A stretch of 64,000 nt of DNA from Kingdonia uniflora (Eukaryota > Streptophyta > Magnoliopsida > Ranunculales > Circaeasteraceae). Location: assembly GCA_014058105.1 (NCBI GenBank), contig JACGCM010000465.1:372001-436000 (forward strand), in the 5' to 3' direction. The translations under genes and the position numbers were made by a program. This document shows positions 45,947 to 56,833 of the stretch, piece after piece. Every line of letters starts with the position of its first letter. Position 1 is the stretch's first letter. Under the pieces are notes generated by a model. That model made no database searches and had not been told where the DNA came from. It was given only the letters and a program-made list of their open reading frames with translations.

Positions 45947-47395
45947 GTAGTAGAGTCAGTTGTATACCCACTCAAGTCAGAGTTCTTGAGGGGAATGTCC
46001 AATAACCTAAAACATATCATATACAATGGGGTTGAACTTACCCGGGGTGACCTTGAAAAAATCAAAAAAGTTTTTCTAATCTGCTCGAAAAGAACTTCAA
46101 GCCTTTCTTAATTTGTTCACAGTGAACAAGAATACCGTCCATAGGGATTTCTTGATCAATCATATCCTCATAATATTCCTCCAATCTAACATTTTGAGAA
46201 ATGCCATATTTATGTTTGAAGTTAAAATTTTCATTGGTTTCCTCACCATCCATATAACACTCACCATTTTTATCGATATCTACATCGGTATCACCTCCTA
46301 GTCTACCCTCATCCGAGCATTCTCCTCGATCACTTTTTTGAGGATCATGTTTGATATCAACCTCTGTTCACTCATCATCAACCTCCTTCATAGCAGCATA
46401 TGAAAACGAGGCAACTTCATTAGCCTTTCTAGTTTATATATGATCTTCACACTCATAACCACCCTTACTACCAACCTACTAATTTTTGCTCAATTCATAT
46501 ATATAGGTTGTTACACCGATAATATTGGGCTCTATGTTAACAACATTAAAAAAAATTCCTTCTACATCAGCATCAGGAAGATTAGTGTTTTCAACTAGTC
46601 GATCCATTCAAACTTAAAAATCATATCATTTTTACTAGCTCTACATCATTTTATACTAGGACTCATTTAAATTTTTACGTGCCACATTGACACTCAAGGA
46701 GCATCCTATTTCAGAGATATCGAGCCTTTTTAAGCTTACTCTTGACCATTCATCACAGTTGCAATTTCATTATCGATCATTTATAATATAAATTCATTAA
46801 GTACAAGTATCGAACATATTTATATAGTAAATATATTTATTACTTAATTCGAGATCTGTTTCTTCTAATTACATTTCTTCTCGAAGTTTTATATAGGGTT
46901 CCTCACTAACTCTCCTCGAAGGTTGTACAGGGAAGATGGCGCCCATTTTCGCGCCAAAAGAAAAACAATTTTTTTTTGAAATCATAGATATAAGATATGG
47001 TATTTCGAGGTATACACAACGACAAGTACAAGGTTATCCCCATCCAAGGCCTATTCCATTCCCAAAACACCTTCACCCCTCCCATAACTCCTAAAATCAA
47101 CACGATAACCCTTGAAATAATTAATTCATTCAATAGTAAAATCCATCACAACATCTACGATGTTATCTCAAAATAACACTTTCCAAACATCACCATTCTA
47201 CAAAATACTTTATATCCATCACATCCCAAACCTATTGATACCCAAACAAACCCTAAAACTCCAATTATTCCTCAGTTCCCTAACAAACCCTACAACTTTA
47301 ATAACTCCTCAGTTATTACTCAATGCTCTAATTCAATCACAAGACATATACACAAGAGCATAACCTACATTGTGTTTCAGTAAATCACAGAAAAA

Positions 47396-47638
47396 TCAAA
47401 CACATTGCAAGAAATCAGAAAAGGGAGACAGAGGGTACCGACCTTGACAACGAACAACTTTGAAATTTCTCTCCTTTGTAACTTTGGCCTCCTCAATTAG
47501 CACAGAGATCTCCTCGTTACCAATGGATGATGAGTTATGGAGAGAAGAAATGAAAGATTCACAAATTTGAAGTTTACTATCCTCGATAGACAATAGATGG
47601 GAATACACAAATAATGAAGGGGTATTTATAGTCACCAC
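47396..47638 (-). promoter_or_regulatory. Candidate antisense promoter and leader, right end of element B
   Basis: On the minus strand TATAAATA (47630-47623) in the context GACTATAAATACCCC is a good plant TATA box. Downstream comes an open frame of 80 codons (MVTINTPSLFVYSHLLS). It points toward the antisense ORF region of B. It may be that region's promoter or an unrelated one. No functional evidence. Confidence 0.3.
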
Positions 47639-47681
47639 ATAACGGTTTGGTGCACCACTTCAAGACCATTTGCCTAACCGT

Positions 47682-47790
47682 CACTACACCAAAATAAGAA
47701 AAATGTCACGGTCTTTTTTTTTTTTTTTTTTGCCACGGATAGTTGTTGTAGTTTATATGAGACAGAGTTTATCTGTGGCTAATAGAGTTG
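47682..47790 (+). mobile_element. Terminus of a CACTA (En/Spm) DNA transposon
   Basis: CACTACACCAAAATAAGAAA has the CACTA start and the usual A-rich continuation. The next 110 bp hold four short subterminal copies of a GCCACGG/GCCACAG-like motif in both directions (GTCACGG, GCCACGG, CTGTGGC, CTGTGGT), as CACTA elements do. The preceding 3 bases (CGT) would be the target duplication. The other end (TAGTG) was not found in the window. Confidence 0.6.
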
Positions 47791-48848
47791 GGGTCTGTGG
47801 TATTTCTATTTTTCAACTTTCCTTCGTTTTTTTTCCTCCCACGCAGATTTCAGTTTCAAATTTTGGTTTCTCCTTTTGTTTTTCTTTGTTAGAGTTGGTA
47901 ACAGAGACCAAACTCTCAAACTTCTAATAATCCCAATTATACGATCATAAACCCTAAAGCCAAAACTTAAAGTTGAGTATTCTTCAAATTTGTTGATCTC
48001 AATAATGGGTTAATCAATTTTGTCTATCTTACTTGATGCTCTTGGATATGTTGATTTGCTGATTTATTGATTTATTGCTCCCAGTTCTGCTCCATGATGG
48101 GTAAATTTTCCCAATACAAACTCTAATTTCTTTGTAGATTTGGTAATTCTGATGTGATTGAACTGTTTTTATGATTTAATTAGATTTGCTACTCAATTCG
48201 ATTTGAGTGTGAAATCTGCCATTGATGGATCCCCAAGCTTCAGTTCCCACTTCAATTTAGTACCATTAACATATTGGTTTATCAAGGGTAGACCCCAGTT
48301 GCCATCTGCGAAAGCATCACAATATAGAGGCTCATCGAGTACTTTAATGGTGTCTTTAAGCTCATCTCATTTGAATTCGAGTTGAAATATAGGTCTGCAG
48401 TATCGGCCGATATGTCAATGGCAAGTTGAAATATAAGGTCTGTAGTATCGACCGATATGTCGATGGGAGGCGATCCAAATTGGGTTGGGAAAAAACCTCT
48501 TAGACGACTTGGAGGAATGTCTGATGCGTTATCTATCATTTCAGATCTTGGCTTCTCGGTTAATCTACTTTATAATATAGAATACTACTACCCTTTATAA
48601 TTAGGGTCACATTATTACTTAATAAGTTTGCATCTAAAATAATCTGTGTGTTGGTCTTCTATATATTCTTTCTAAGAACTCCGGTCTACCCTCACACCAT
48701 TCTGAGATAGGTATCCCTGCTACTGATGCTCTCCTTGCTATCTGTTTCTGGAAGTACCCATTTGCAGCTTGTTATATACTGTTTATTTCTTGGTTTATAG
48801 CATACACTTGAGTTCTTTTATTACTCTCAGGTCTTGTATATTGTTGTC
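47791..48848. other. Non-coding part of the putative CACTA element
   Basis: No gene recognised. A 44-bp tandem duplication (48380-48423, 48424-48468; AGTTGAAATATA, then AGTATCG.CCGATATGTC) is present. TTTTATTACTCTCAG just before 48,832 could be a splice acceptor ahead of the AGXT2 fragment. Confidence 0.4.
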
Positions 48849-49749
48849 CATACTGGGTATCAGGATATTATATTACATAGGAATGTGTATCATGGTAACG
48901 CAGCGGGGACAATAGGAGCCACTGCCCAATCTAACTAGAAGTTCAATATTGTACAGAGTGGTGTTCAGTATGCCTTAAACCCAAATCCTTACAGAGGTTG
49001 CTTCAGTTCCGATGGATTAAAATATGCAGAAGATGTTCAGGGCCTTATTGACTATGGAACTAGTGGTCGTGTTGCTGGCTTCATAACTGAAGCCTTACAG
49101 GGTGTAGGAGGAATTGTAGAATTGGCACTGGGCAACTTGCCTGCCTCATATAATAGTGTAAAGAAAGTTGGAGGCCTATGTATCACTAACGAAGTTTAAT
49201 TAGGTTTTGAGCGTATAGGGAGTCATTTTTGGGGGATTGAGGCCCATGGTGTTGTACCCGACATAGTTACCATGGCAAAGGGCATTGGGAAGGGTATTTC
49301 TATTGGTGCAGCAGTAACAACTTCTGAGATTGCACAGGTCAACCCGGGCAAGTTATTTTAATACCTTTGGTGGAAATCTTGTATGTACTGTTGCAGGACA
49401 TGCAGTTCTAAAGGTGATTAAGAAAGAACAACTCCAATATAATGCATTTGCTGTGGGATCTTGTCTTAAAGAGAGCCTTATGTCCCTCAAGGAAAAGTAT
49501 GAAATTATTGGGGATATGAAGGGACGAGGTTTGATACTTGGACTTGAACTTGTCACTGATCGCCAATTGAAAACTCTAGCTAAAGTTGAAACCTTGTATA
49601 TTATGGATTAGATGAAAGAAATGGGTGTACTAGTTGGGAAAGGTGACTTTCATGGAAACGTGTTCAGAGTCACACCTCCCCTGTACTTTTTCAAGGAAGA
49701 TGCAGACTATTTTACAGATGTGATGGACCATGCAATGTCAAAGATATGA
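48849..49749 (+). pseudogene. AGXT2: Alanine-glyoxylate aminotransferase 2-type gene fragment
   Basis: PLP class-III aminotransferase of plant mitochondria/peroxisomes (AGT2/AGT3 type). The fragment covers the C-terminal two thirds without an intron: [77 protein letters not shown] (contains the PLP lysine), [44 protein letters not shown] and MDHAMSKM with a natural stop. Three in-frame stops (one at CITNEV*, where the PLP Asp of DEV is also Asn) and a frameshift near 49,340 kill it. AATAAA follows at about 49,762. Confidence 0.9.
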
Positions 49750-49966
49750 AAGCCCTTCTTTATAAATAAAACATTAACACCTCTATGGCATCATTAGGGG
49801 AGTATCGCAAATGCATGTTTATGTTATATGTAATCGCCAATGGCTATTGCTTAATGAATATGTACTGTTGTCCATATTGCCTTTAGAGAAGATTGATGTG
49901 TATTATGTCTCTGAGAATTTTCTGCTTTACTGTCTGCACATTTGTTTGTTGGTCATCATATATGTA

Positions 49967-50212
49967 TCTGTGGGTGATGAAGAGAATGATGGAGGTGATC
50001 CCTCAAGTCTGTGGATGCAGAATGGGATGTACCCTAGCACAACCTTTATAAGGAGGGTGGGAGATAACACTGCTGAGAGGATTGGAGCTGTTATTCCCGA
50101 GGTGTCCATGGTCCAACTAAAACCAAATCACCTATTTCTCATGGTTACTAGTGATGGGGTCTTTGAGTTCCTCTTCAGCCAAGCTGTTAGAAATGGGGAT
50201 ATCAAAATTTAG
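49967..50212 (+). pseudogene. PP2C / cyclic-nucleotide-binding kinase protein fragment
   Basis: Reads VGDEENDGGDPSSLWMQNGM, YPSTTFIRRVGDNTAERIG, then EVSMVQLKPNHLFLMVTSDG and VFEFLFSQAV. This matches the phosphatase domain of the plant protein that joins PP2C, cyclic-nucleotide-binding and kinase domains; the ASDGVFEF metal site is TSDGVFEF. It appears to be one exon with intron text before it. Its 3' side runs directly into the acetyl-CoA synthetase fragment. Confidence 0.8.
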
Positions 50213-50679
50213 TGGTTTAAAGGGGTGTCACCAATATATGCTACAATGTACTTGGTACAAATATTCAAGTGGGTCTTGGTGATACAACTGCATTCTTTTG
50301 GGAAGGAAATGATCTAGGTCAAGATGCAAGTTTGACGACTAACCAGCTGCTTAACAAAGTTTGTCAGCTCGCCGATTATTTAAAAGATATTGGTGTTAAG
50401 AAGGGAGATGCCGTTGTAATTTATTTACATATGCTCATGGAGTTTTCGATTAGCATGTTGGCATGTGCTCGTATTGGTACTGTGCACTCCGTTGTATTTG
50501 CCAGATTCTCTTCAGAGTCTCTTTCCCAAAGAATTGTGGATTGTAAACCAAAGGCCGTGATTACATGTAATGATGTTAGAATAGGTTATAAAGTTATGAA
50601 TCTCAAAGATATTGTAGATGCCGCATTGGTCGAATCAACCAACAATGGGGTATCTATAGATGCATTTCTAACTTAGTTG
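50213..50679 (+). pseudogene. ACS: Acetyl-CoA synthetase fragment
   Basis: Starts WFKG, then after a frameshift CYNVLGTNIQVGLGDTTAFF, DYLKDIGVKKGDAVVIYLHM, MLACARIGTVHSVVFARFSS, RIVDCKPKAVITCNDVR and IVDAALVESTNNGVSIDAFL. This is the N-terminal adenylation region of plastid acetyl-CoA synthetase, which makes acetyl-CoA from acetate. The text breaks off after DAFLT. The catalytic TSGSTG region and C-terminal domain are absent. It appears intron-free over about 460 bp. Confidence 0.9.
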
Positions 50680-50975
50680 CCCATTGCCATAGAGTGGCAG
50701 CAGTGGGGAAATGCAGCAACGTATGATGTTCATTTTCATCATGATCTTTACAAAATGAACAAATAGATACTAGTTGTATTCCTTTTTTTTGAAGTGTATC
50801 ATCAAATGAACAAATATGATATCTATTGTCCCCACTATTTCTTCTCTCACATAATTGTTTATTAAATTTTAGCTTGCCTTTTTGGTTTTGTACAAATGTG
50901 GTATTCGTGGTATATTATATAAATGTAGCTATCCTAATAATAGTTTCTTACATGAGTGATTTTTTTTGGTTTCAG

Positions 50976-52138
50976 GATGCTACCACCATCACGATCGACG
51001 TCATTATCATCAAACCCTATGAAGAAGTCGCATATACATGCTGGGGGATCACGTGAGCATTTTGATAAATCAGGTGGAGGTAGTTCTATAACATTTTATT
51101 CTCTATTTAGGGCAACACTACGTAATTAATAATTGTTATATATGTTGTTAATTCATGATTAACGACATATAATCTATTGTTAAATTAATAAGCCCAATTG
51201 TGCCAATAGTTCACCCTGATAAGCTCCCAGTCCTTGCAAACCTGCCTAAATTTTAGATGAAGAATCTGAAGAAGGATAAAGACCTTTTTATGTTGATATA
51301 ACCTAATTATGGTTATTGGAATATTACTCTTTATTTCTGACTTGGGTGATGAAGTTATATGACTAATGGCTTACGAAAATTTGCCTTCTTAATACTTAAT
51401 TTTCTCCATAGGTTCTTCAAAAACAAAGATACGGTTCAAATTTTTGTTGCTAAGACATGTTGTTGGAAAGAATTCAACCAAATTTATATCCCGTTTTGGT
51501 AGTCTAGTGCGAGAATATATTCTTCCATATTATCCAAATTGGCCAGCTGTTCCTCTAAAACCCAAAGATACCATTTGGGAGATGATATGTGTAAGTTAAA
51601 ACTAGTTATGCTATTATTCGTGTATTGAATAAATGTTGTTATTTTGTTAATGATTATGCTTTTTACTAATTTTACAGAAATAATATGTACATCCTTAGGC
51701 ATCAAAAATAAAACTTATGAGATCAGCTAAAACCTTGTGGTAAAATAGAAAAAAGACAGTTAGGAAAAAGTATGATGAGTGTGATACAGATGATGAGAGG
51801 AAGAAGAACTGCCCAAAAAAGGCTAAACCTGAAGATTGGGTTCGATTTGTCGACCTTACTTCTATTGAAGAAGTTAAAGCTAGTCGAGAAAGGGACAAGA
51901 TAAATAGGCCAAAGATGGTAACCCCTCATGCAACATGGAGAAAGGAGGTATTTAGAGTGGCTGATGAAATGGTTATCTTATTTTATAAGTTTTGAATTTT
52001 CTTATTTCTCTATATATGATTTATGTTGACTTTGAGTTATCTTCTACTTGTTCTTGATAGATAGAACTGGATCCAACTATTACCAGGTCAGATTCCTTCT
52101 TAGTTGGTCATACTCGCAGTGATGGGACCTTCCCCACG
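50976..52138 (+). pseudogene. Plant transposase gene, Ptta/En/Spm type (Transposase_24-like)
   Basis: Four exons can be read with AG/GT borders: 50976-51073 (MLPPSRSTSLSSNPMKKSH), 51412-51590 (FISRFGSLVREYILPYYPNW, IWEMIC), 51678-51947 (RKKYDECDTDD, PEDWVRFVDLTSIEEVKASR, RPKMVTPHATWRKE), 52061-52138 (DPTITRSDSFLVGHTRSDGT). The order W..(F/I)..., W..FV.L....., PH..GRK, HT..DG.. is that of the accessory protein of plant CACTA elements. One in-frame stop follows KTLW in exon 3. The N-terminal half of the family is missing or moved. Confidence 0.7.
51134..51174. repeat. Short palindrome
   Basis: GTTATATATGTTGTTAAT and its near-exact reverse complement ATTAACGACATATAATC are separated by a 3-5 base loop, in the first intron of the transposase gene. 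Confidence 0.7.
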
Positions 52139-53827
52139 GTATTCGTTGAGGAAAAAGTGGCAAATTTTCTATTCACACTCAAGAGTTTCATTTGGATTTT
52201 AATTAATATCGCGTAATTAGTCTTATCTCTTGTCATAAATTATTTAAATGCTTTCCTTAAAAATGTTAGTCTTACCTCATATCCAACCCGAGCTTACTGT
52301 AGTATGAGTAAGAAAGATGAAATAAATGCTACTCTCCATCCACAGTAGTCAAGTTTCACAAACTCTCAATAGCTATCTAATGGACGAAATTTGTCAAAAT
52401 TTGTCAATAAATGTTAGTCTTACCTAATTACTGGCAGTTGCTTTCAAGTGCAGCACCCAAAAATAAAGTTCAAAATTAGGGTGGAAATCTAAATCAAAGA
52501 CTAGAAAACCAAGTGCTCTTTTACAGACCAATGGCTGTCTTTGAGCATAAAATCTTATAAAATTACTCAAGAATTAGTCCATAAGTCATGAGGTATAGTT
52601 CTTTATACCATATAAGAAATCATTTATTAGCTCTCACAGTATAAAAATTATTTGCCTTTTGCTATGTCCGTGTGGAATTTTGTCTACTGTGCGTGTGGCA
52701 TATCAGGCTAACTGTTTTAATCGACATAAAAAAATTGTATATGTAAAAATTATTTTGTATTTCAATTTATGGAAATTCCTTTTAAAAAATAACACTATAT
52801 ATCAGCTTATCAGCGTAAAATTTTAAATGTTATTGTGGCTAAGAATAAGTTAAAAGTGGAGAACTCGGAAGAAAAAGGTTATGGGTGTTTATTTTTTGGT
52901 TGTAGTCTTTAAAGTGGTATATCGGGATTAGTGTAGAGAGTTATGGAATTTGGTCATTGGAGAGGGTTATAGAATTTGGTTATTAGAAGATGTTCGCTCG
53001 ATGAGGAATGTCGTTGCTCTGCTTAAATTTTCAAGAAATCTATTACTAGGTGTAATAGCTTATTAACAACTACATTTACGGTGCTGAGAAATATAAATTT
53101 GATTGGAAATGCCACTATTGGAAGCCGCAAATGGCTTAGAAATTGTTTTTGCCATTTTTTTATTTATAAAATCAAGGTTTTCCTGTCTAAACCTCTTAGT
53201 GAAATAGGCACTTTCTTAGATAATGTTTCAGTTCATACATATATTGTTACAAATAATGATGCCCGAAACAATTCTAATTTTAAAACTAGAGGTTATGGTA
53301 AAACTCCAATAAGTCTTCGCTGATGGTTTTATTGGACTATGGGTCTTGCCAAAACCCGATTTTATCTCCTCTCAATGGGACTGAAGTAATTTCTTGAGGA
53401 TCTTTGATACTAAGTATCAACACTGTTGGTATTAATATCCCGGTCTTCTACCACCCTGCATGTACAACTACTTTCATGTAAGGGTATTCTTCATACCCTA
53501 ACCGTTCTAATACCCATTTGTCTTTTACCCCGACCTTTTGTTTCACAGCGTTATACTTAAAGTTAACATCTTTGTCATTGCAGAGACAATGATTTTTTTC
53601 ATAAATATTCATTAGAACATGGTCTATACTTTATAAGTTTATGTTTAGTTGTAACCTTCTGAAACCATACTAACACAACACACGTGGGGCGAGCGGTCGG
53701 GGAGTGCTAACGAAGAGACTCGACGCATTTCTATGCTGCTTGTTTAGTAGTTTTTGAGTAATAATTGCATTTCTGGTAATGAAGCAAAAGCGTATTTTAA
53801 GCTCTGGTCTCAATCTTTCTATATGAC
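52139..53827. other. Mostly non-coding stretch after the transposase gene
   Basis: Nothing could be assigned. The minus strand at about 53,585-53,452 reads NDKDVNFKYNAVKQKVGVKD and KWVLERLGYEEYPYMKVVVH with no stop, which looks protein-like but is not recognised. The plus-strand 80-codon frame at 53,081 has no known signature. Confidence 0.35.
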
Positions 53828-54309
53828 CGATAAAAAATTCAATAACATTTGGAGTTATTGGGCTTCCTAACGTTAGTAAGAGTAGTCTGATTAATAGTTT
53901 GAAGAGATGTCACGTTATCAATGTTGGTACAACTCCAGGATTAATAAGACCAATGCAGGAAATACACTTGGATAAGAATATCAAATTATTGTACTTCCCT
54001 GGTGTTGTAATGCTTAAGTTTGGAGAGAGTAATAGCTCCATAGCTCTTTGAAATTGTAAAAGAATCGAGAAGTTAGATGATGTCATTGGTCCAGTACGGG
54101 AGATTGTCAAGATTTGCCCTTCTAATATGCTCGTCTCCCTTTATACGACTCTTAGTTTTGATTCAGCAGAAGACTTTCTGGATAAGGTAGCCACTGTAAG
54201 GGGTAAGCTAAAAAAGGGTGGTATTGTGGATGTCGAAGCTGCTACTAGAATGGTTCTGCATGACTGGAATGAAGGCAAAATTCTATATTACACAGGGCCT
54301 CCAACTAGG
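53828..54309 (+). pseudogene. NSN1: Nucleostemin-like GTPase 1 fragment
   Basis: Plant nucleolar GTPase acting in ribosome biogenesis. The text reads [19 protein letters not shown] (G1 loop, GLPNVGKSS with Gly changed to Ser), [31 protein letters not shown] (DxPG of G3 changed), NCKRIEKLDDVIGPVREIVK, SAEDFLDKVATVRGKLKKGG and AATRMVLHDWNEGKILYYTG. One in-frame stop follows SSIAL. Intron-free. It ends at the LTR of element C, whose insertion at CTAGG cuts the text after PPT. Confidence 0.9.
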
Positions 54310-54796
54310 TGTAGGAGCACGCTCCCGCTAACAAGTTGTGAGGTCGTTAGGCGACCCCACCACTAAAAGTAGGAACACTCCAGAAGGGTCGTTCTACGAG
54401 CTTCTTTGAACAACAAAGTCCAATGACCATAGAACCATAACAACGACAACCCTGTGGTTAACCCTCTGCCCTCGAGGAGATGTGGAATCCCATGACCCTG
54501 AAGGGACAACTCAGGAATTTCCTGTGGCACGTGAGCTGGGGCACCCCTAGGTTAAACCCTCCCTATAAAGAGAGGTGAGGTAACCCAAAGGGGGATCTTC
54601 TTCTTCTTCTTCTTCTGAGAAAAACTTACTCTTCTTCTACTGCCTCATGTGCGGCACTCTTCCAAAGACGATCAGCTAAACCAAGGAGACAGAGAAAAAC
54701 CTGGAGAGTGTCGAGTGGTGCCCTCCTCTGGCATAGTAACAAGCCCGAAACTAACGTACGTTTATTGTTGTACCCTAGAGGAATAACGAGACTACA
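54310..54796 (+). repeat. 5' LTR of element C
   Basis: TGTAGGAGCACGC to AACGAGACTACA, 487 bp, with TATAAAG at 54564 and a CTT microsatellite at about 54,597-54,615. The next bases, ATTGGTGCCGTCTGCG, are the primer-site zone. Confidence 0.8.
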
Positions 54797-54841
54797 ATTG
54801 GTGCCGTCTGCGTTCCCCACCACAGCATCTTCCAAGCATCG

Positions 54842-56560
54842 ATGGTAGTTTCCACCCATAATCAGTCCCAGGAGCAAATTATGGCTGAGATGAGGGCGAC
54901 GTTGCTGCAGTTGTAGGAATAGATGTCCACCAAGGACGATCAGATACGCCAACTTCAACTCGCCAATGATACATTTTGCGATACCCTAGTCACTGGTACT
55001 CAACAGCCGCCAGACAGCCTGGTGGTCTCCACACCGGTCAGGGAGTCCATACCACATGACCCAGTACCAGATAATGACGCGCTGCCCCTTAACCACAATT
55101 CAGCCTACGACCCCTAGGCCACACCGCTTCACCATCCGTACCTGCCACCTCGGTGGCCGCCTGTACCACCAACTTTCCCCCGACCGCTGATGCCACAACT
55201 CCCCACGACTCACCACGGTACGGGCCCCCCCTGCAGTTACCACCGACATATCAGCTTAGCCGCAACGACCCACCACCCCCTGGTCAGTTTGCCCTACAGT
55301 GCTATAATCCAATAGTACCAGTTCCTATCGTGGATTACGGTGCACGTCTTGGCGACGACTAGGCCAACCACCGACCATGACATCCACCTTACAGCTCTGA
55401 TGGCCCTTCCTACCCCCTGGCCATAGATATTAACCTTACAACGATCGATACCAAGCCTATAATAACAGGTTTTACGTCCGGTATCCGGGCATGCTCTCGT
55501 TTGAGCAACCCTACGCTCCACACCACGAGAATCACTTTAACGAATCATCCACTAGGAGTGAGGTCATCCCCAGATGAGCCACGGGCATCAATGACCAGCA
55601 GCCGTTAATAGCCATGTCAGTCGAGGGAGTAGTCCGAACCATGTAAGGCACTGATCCAACTAGGTGGTTAACCAAGGAGACCCTCTGCCGGATCCACAAC
55701 ACCCCTTTCACTGTAGCCATTTAGAGCTACATTCCGGGCCAGAGCTACTCTAAACCAAAGATCGAGGCCTTCACAGGATGCCAGGTCCCCGGCCAATACC
55801 TCTCTAAGTTCCAATACAACATTGACCTACAACATCAAATGGATGAACACATGTATCGCCTGTTCCCCTCGACCTTGTCCGAGGGGCCCTCACCTGGTTC
55901 CAGAGCCTCGAACTCAATTCTATATTCACGTTCGAGCAACTCTCGTTGGCTTCATCAAGAAGTACCTGCACTACCAGCAGTCAAAGAAACAGTTAGCGGA
56001 GTAGTTTTCATTAAAGCAATAGGTAGGAAAAGCCATCGACTCCCTTCCTATCAAGATTTAAAAGTGAGCTTACCCTCATTGACCTGGTCGACGCCCCGAC
56101 CACCTGCCTCGCCTTCATGGGGCCCTGCCTCCAGGTTTTAAACTGCGTAAGGCTTTGCATATGAAATGGCCTGATACTCTTAAACACCTTTATGAAAAAG
56201 TCTAGAAATATTAGAATGTGGAAGCCGACAATCGCGCATCCACCTCGTAAATCGCTGCCTTCTTGAGTACCATATCCGCCTTTTTACCGGTGGCTCGTCT
56301 CGACACTACTAAACATCTGAGGGACAGACAAGGGGACCTCGACGATGGCAGGAACAAACGGAGTATGGGGCGTGACCCGCATGTTAAAATAGAATCCCCT
56401 AGAGATAGACGTCAAAGAACCCCACGCTGGGAACGTTATCCCCTCAGCGACCTCACCATATCACGAGCGGATCTACTCCTCGCTGTCAAGAATGACCCCG
56501 ACTGTACAAAGCCACACCCCAAGCCCGACCGTCCAAGAAGCCTATACTATGTGTAATACG
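54842..56560 (+). pseudogene. gag: Element C gag
   Basis: Begins MVVSTHNQSQEQIMAEMRAT, with two TAG stops at former Gln codons, then a coiled-coil-like part (DDQIRQLQLANDTF) and a Pro-rich region (55,120-55,300). The capsid core is at about 55,740-56,010: KIEAFTGCQVPGQYLSKFQY, MDEHMYRLFPSTLSEG, FEQLSLAFIKKYLHYQQ-like text in a second frame. Frames change several times. Confidence 0.75.
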
Positions 56561-56833
56561 ACGTACATGACCACGCCACCGGGTAGTGCTATGACTTCAT
56601 TAATATGACTGAGACTTGGTTTCGCCTTAGACGCTATACTCGATACCTCAAAAGACCCATCCCGCCTGCTGACAGATTACCTCGTCAAACCTTGACCAGC
56701 CCGCGACAAGCGTACAGGCTACGGGACATCTAGCAGTGTGTAAAATGGTCTTGGGGATCTCAATAGAGCTCCATCTTGGAATGCCGTCTCTAATTCTACG
56801 AGGCAATATTATTGCCTTACCGAGGTTTAGCGT

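Larger units (their letters stand above)
44030..46690 (-). pseudogene. Antisense ORF region of element B
   Basis: Same order as in A. The minus strand reads NENFNFKHKYGISQNVRLEE and DQEIPMDGILVHCEQIKKGL (46,253-46,062), then the E/K-rich region near 44,500-44,300, ending FDLKDE, FFKGLAAEVGIEFVDSDDDE (44,240-44,150). The hAT MITE splits it at 45320-45668. The agreement with A across frames (KYGIS..VRL...YY..., DQEIP.DGILVH) shows that a real protein once was encoded. Confidence 0.65.
37931..47681 (+). mobile_element. Tat-lineage Ty3/Gypsy element B
   Basis: Primer site at 37931, then gag, protease, reverse transcriptase, two RNase H domains, integrase, tandem-repeat zone and antisense ORF region, all collinear with A and more decayed. 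No 3' LTR is found: the sequence runs into the CACTA end at 47682. An hAT-type MITE sits at 45320-45668. Confidence 0.75.

Noticed and set aside
51108..51125. AACACTACG as the second end of the CACTA element
   Set aside because: It is in the same direction as the first end; a right end must read TAGTG on the plus strand.
53081..53323. 80-codon plus-strand frame as a gene or viral movement protein
   Set aside because: No motif of either kind could be supported, and the neighbouring minus strand looks more protein-like.
54127..54366. 79-codon frame as an intact small gene
   Set aside because: It is the last part of the NSN1 fragment read into the LTR of element C, not a separate gene.
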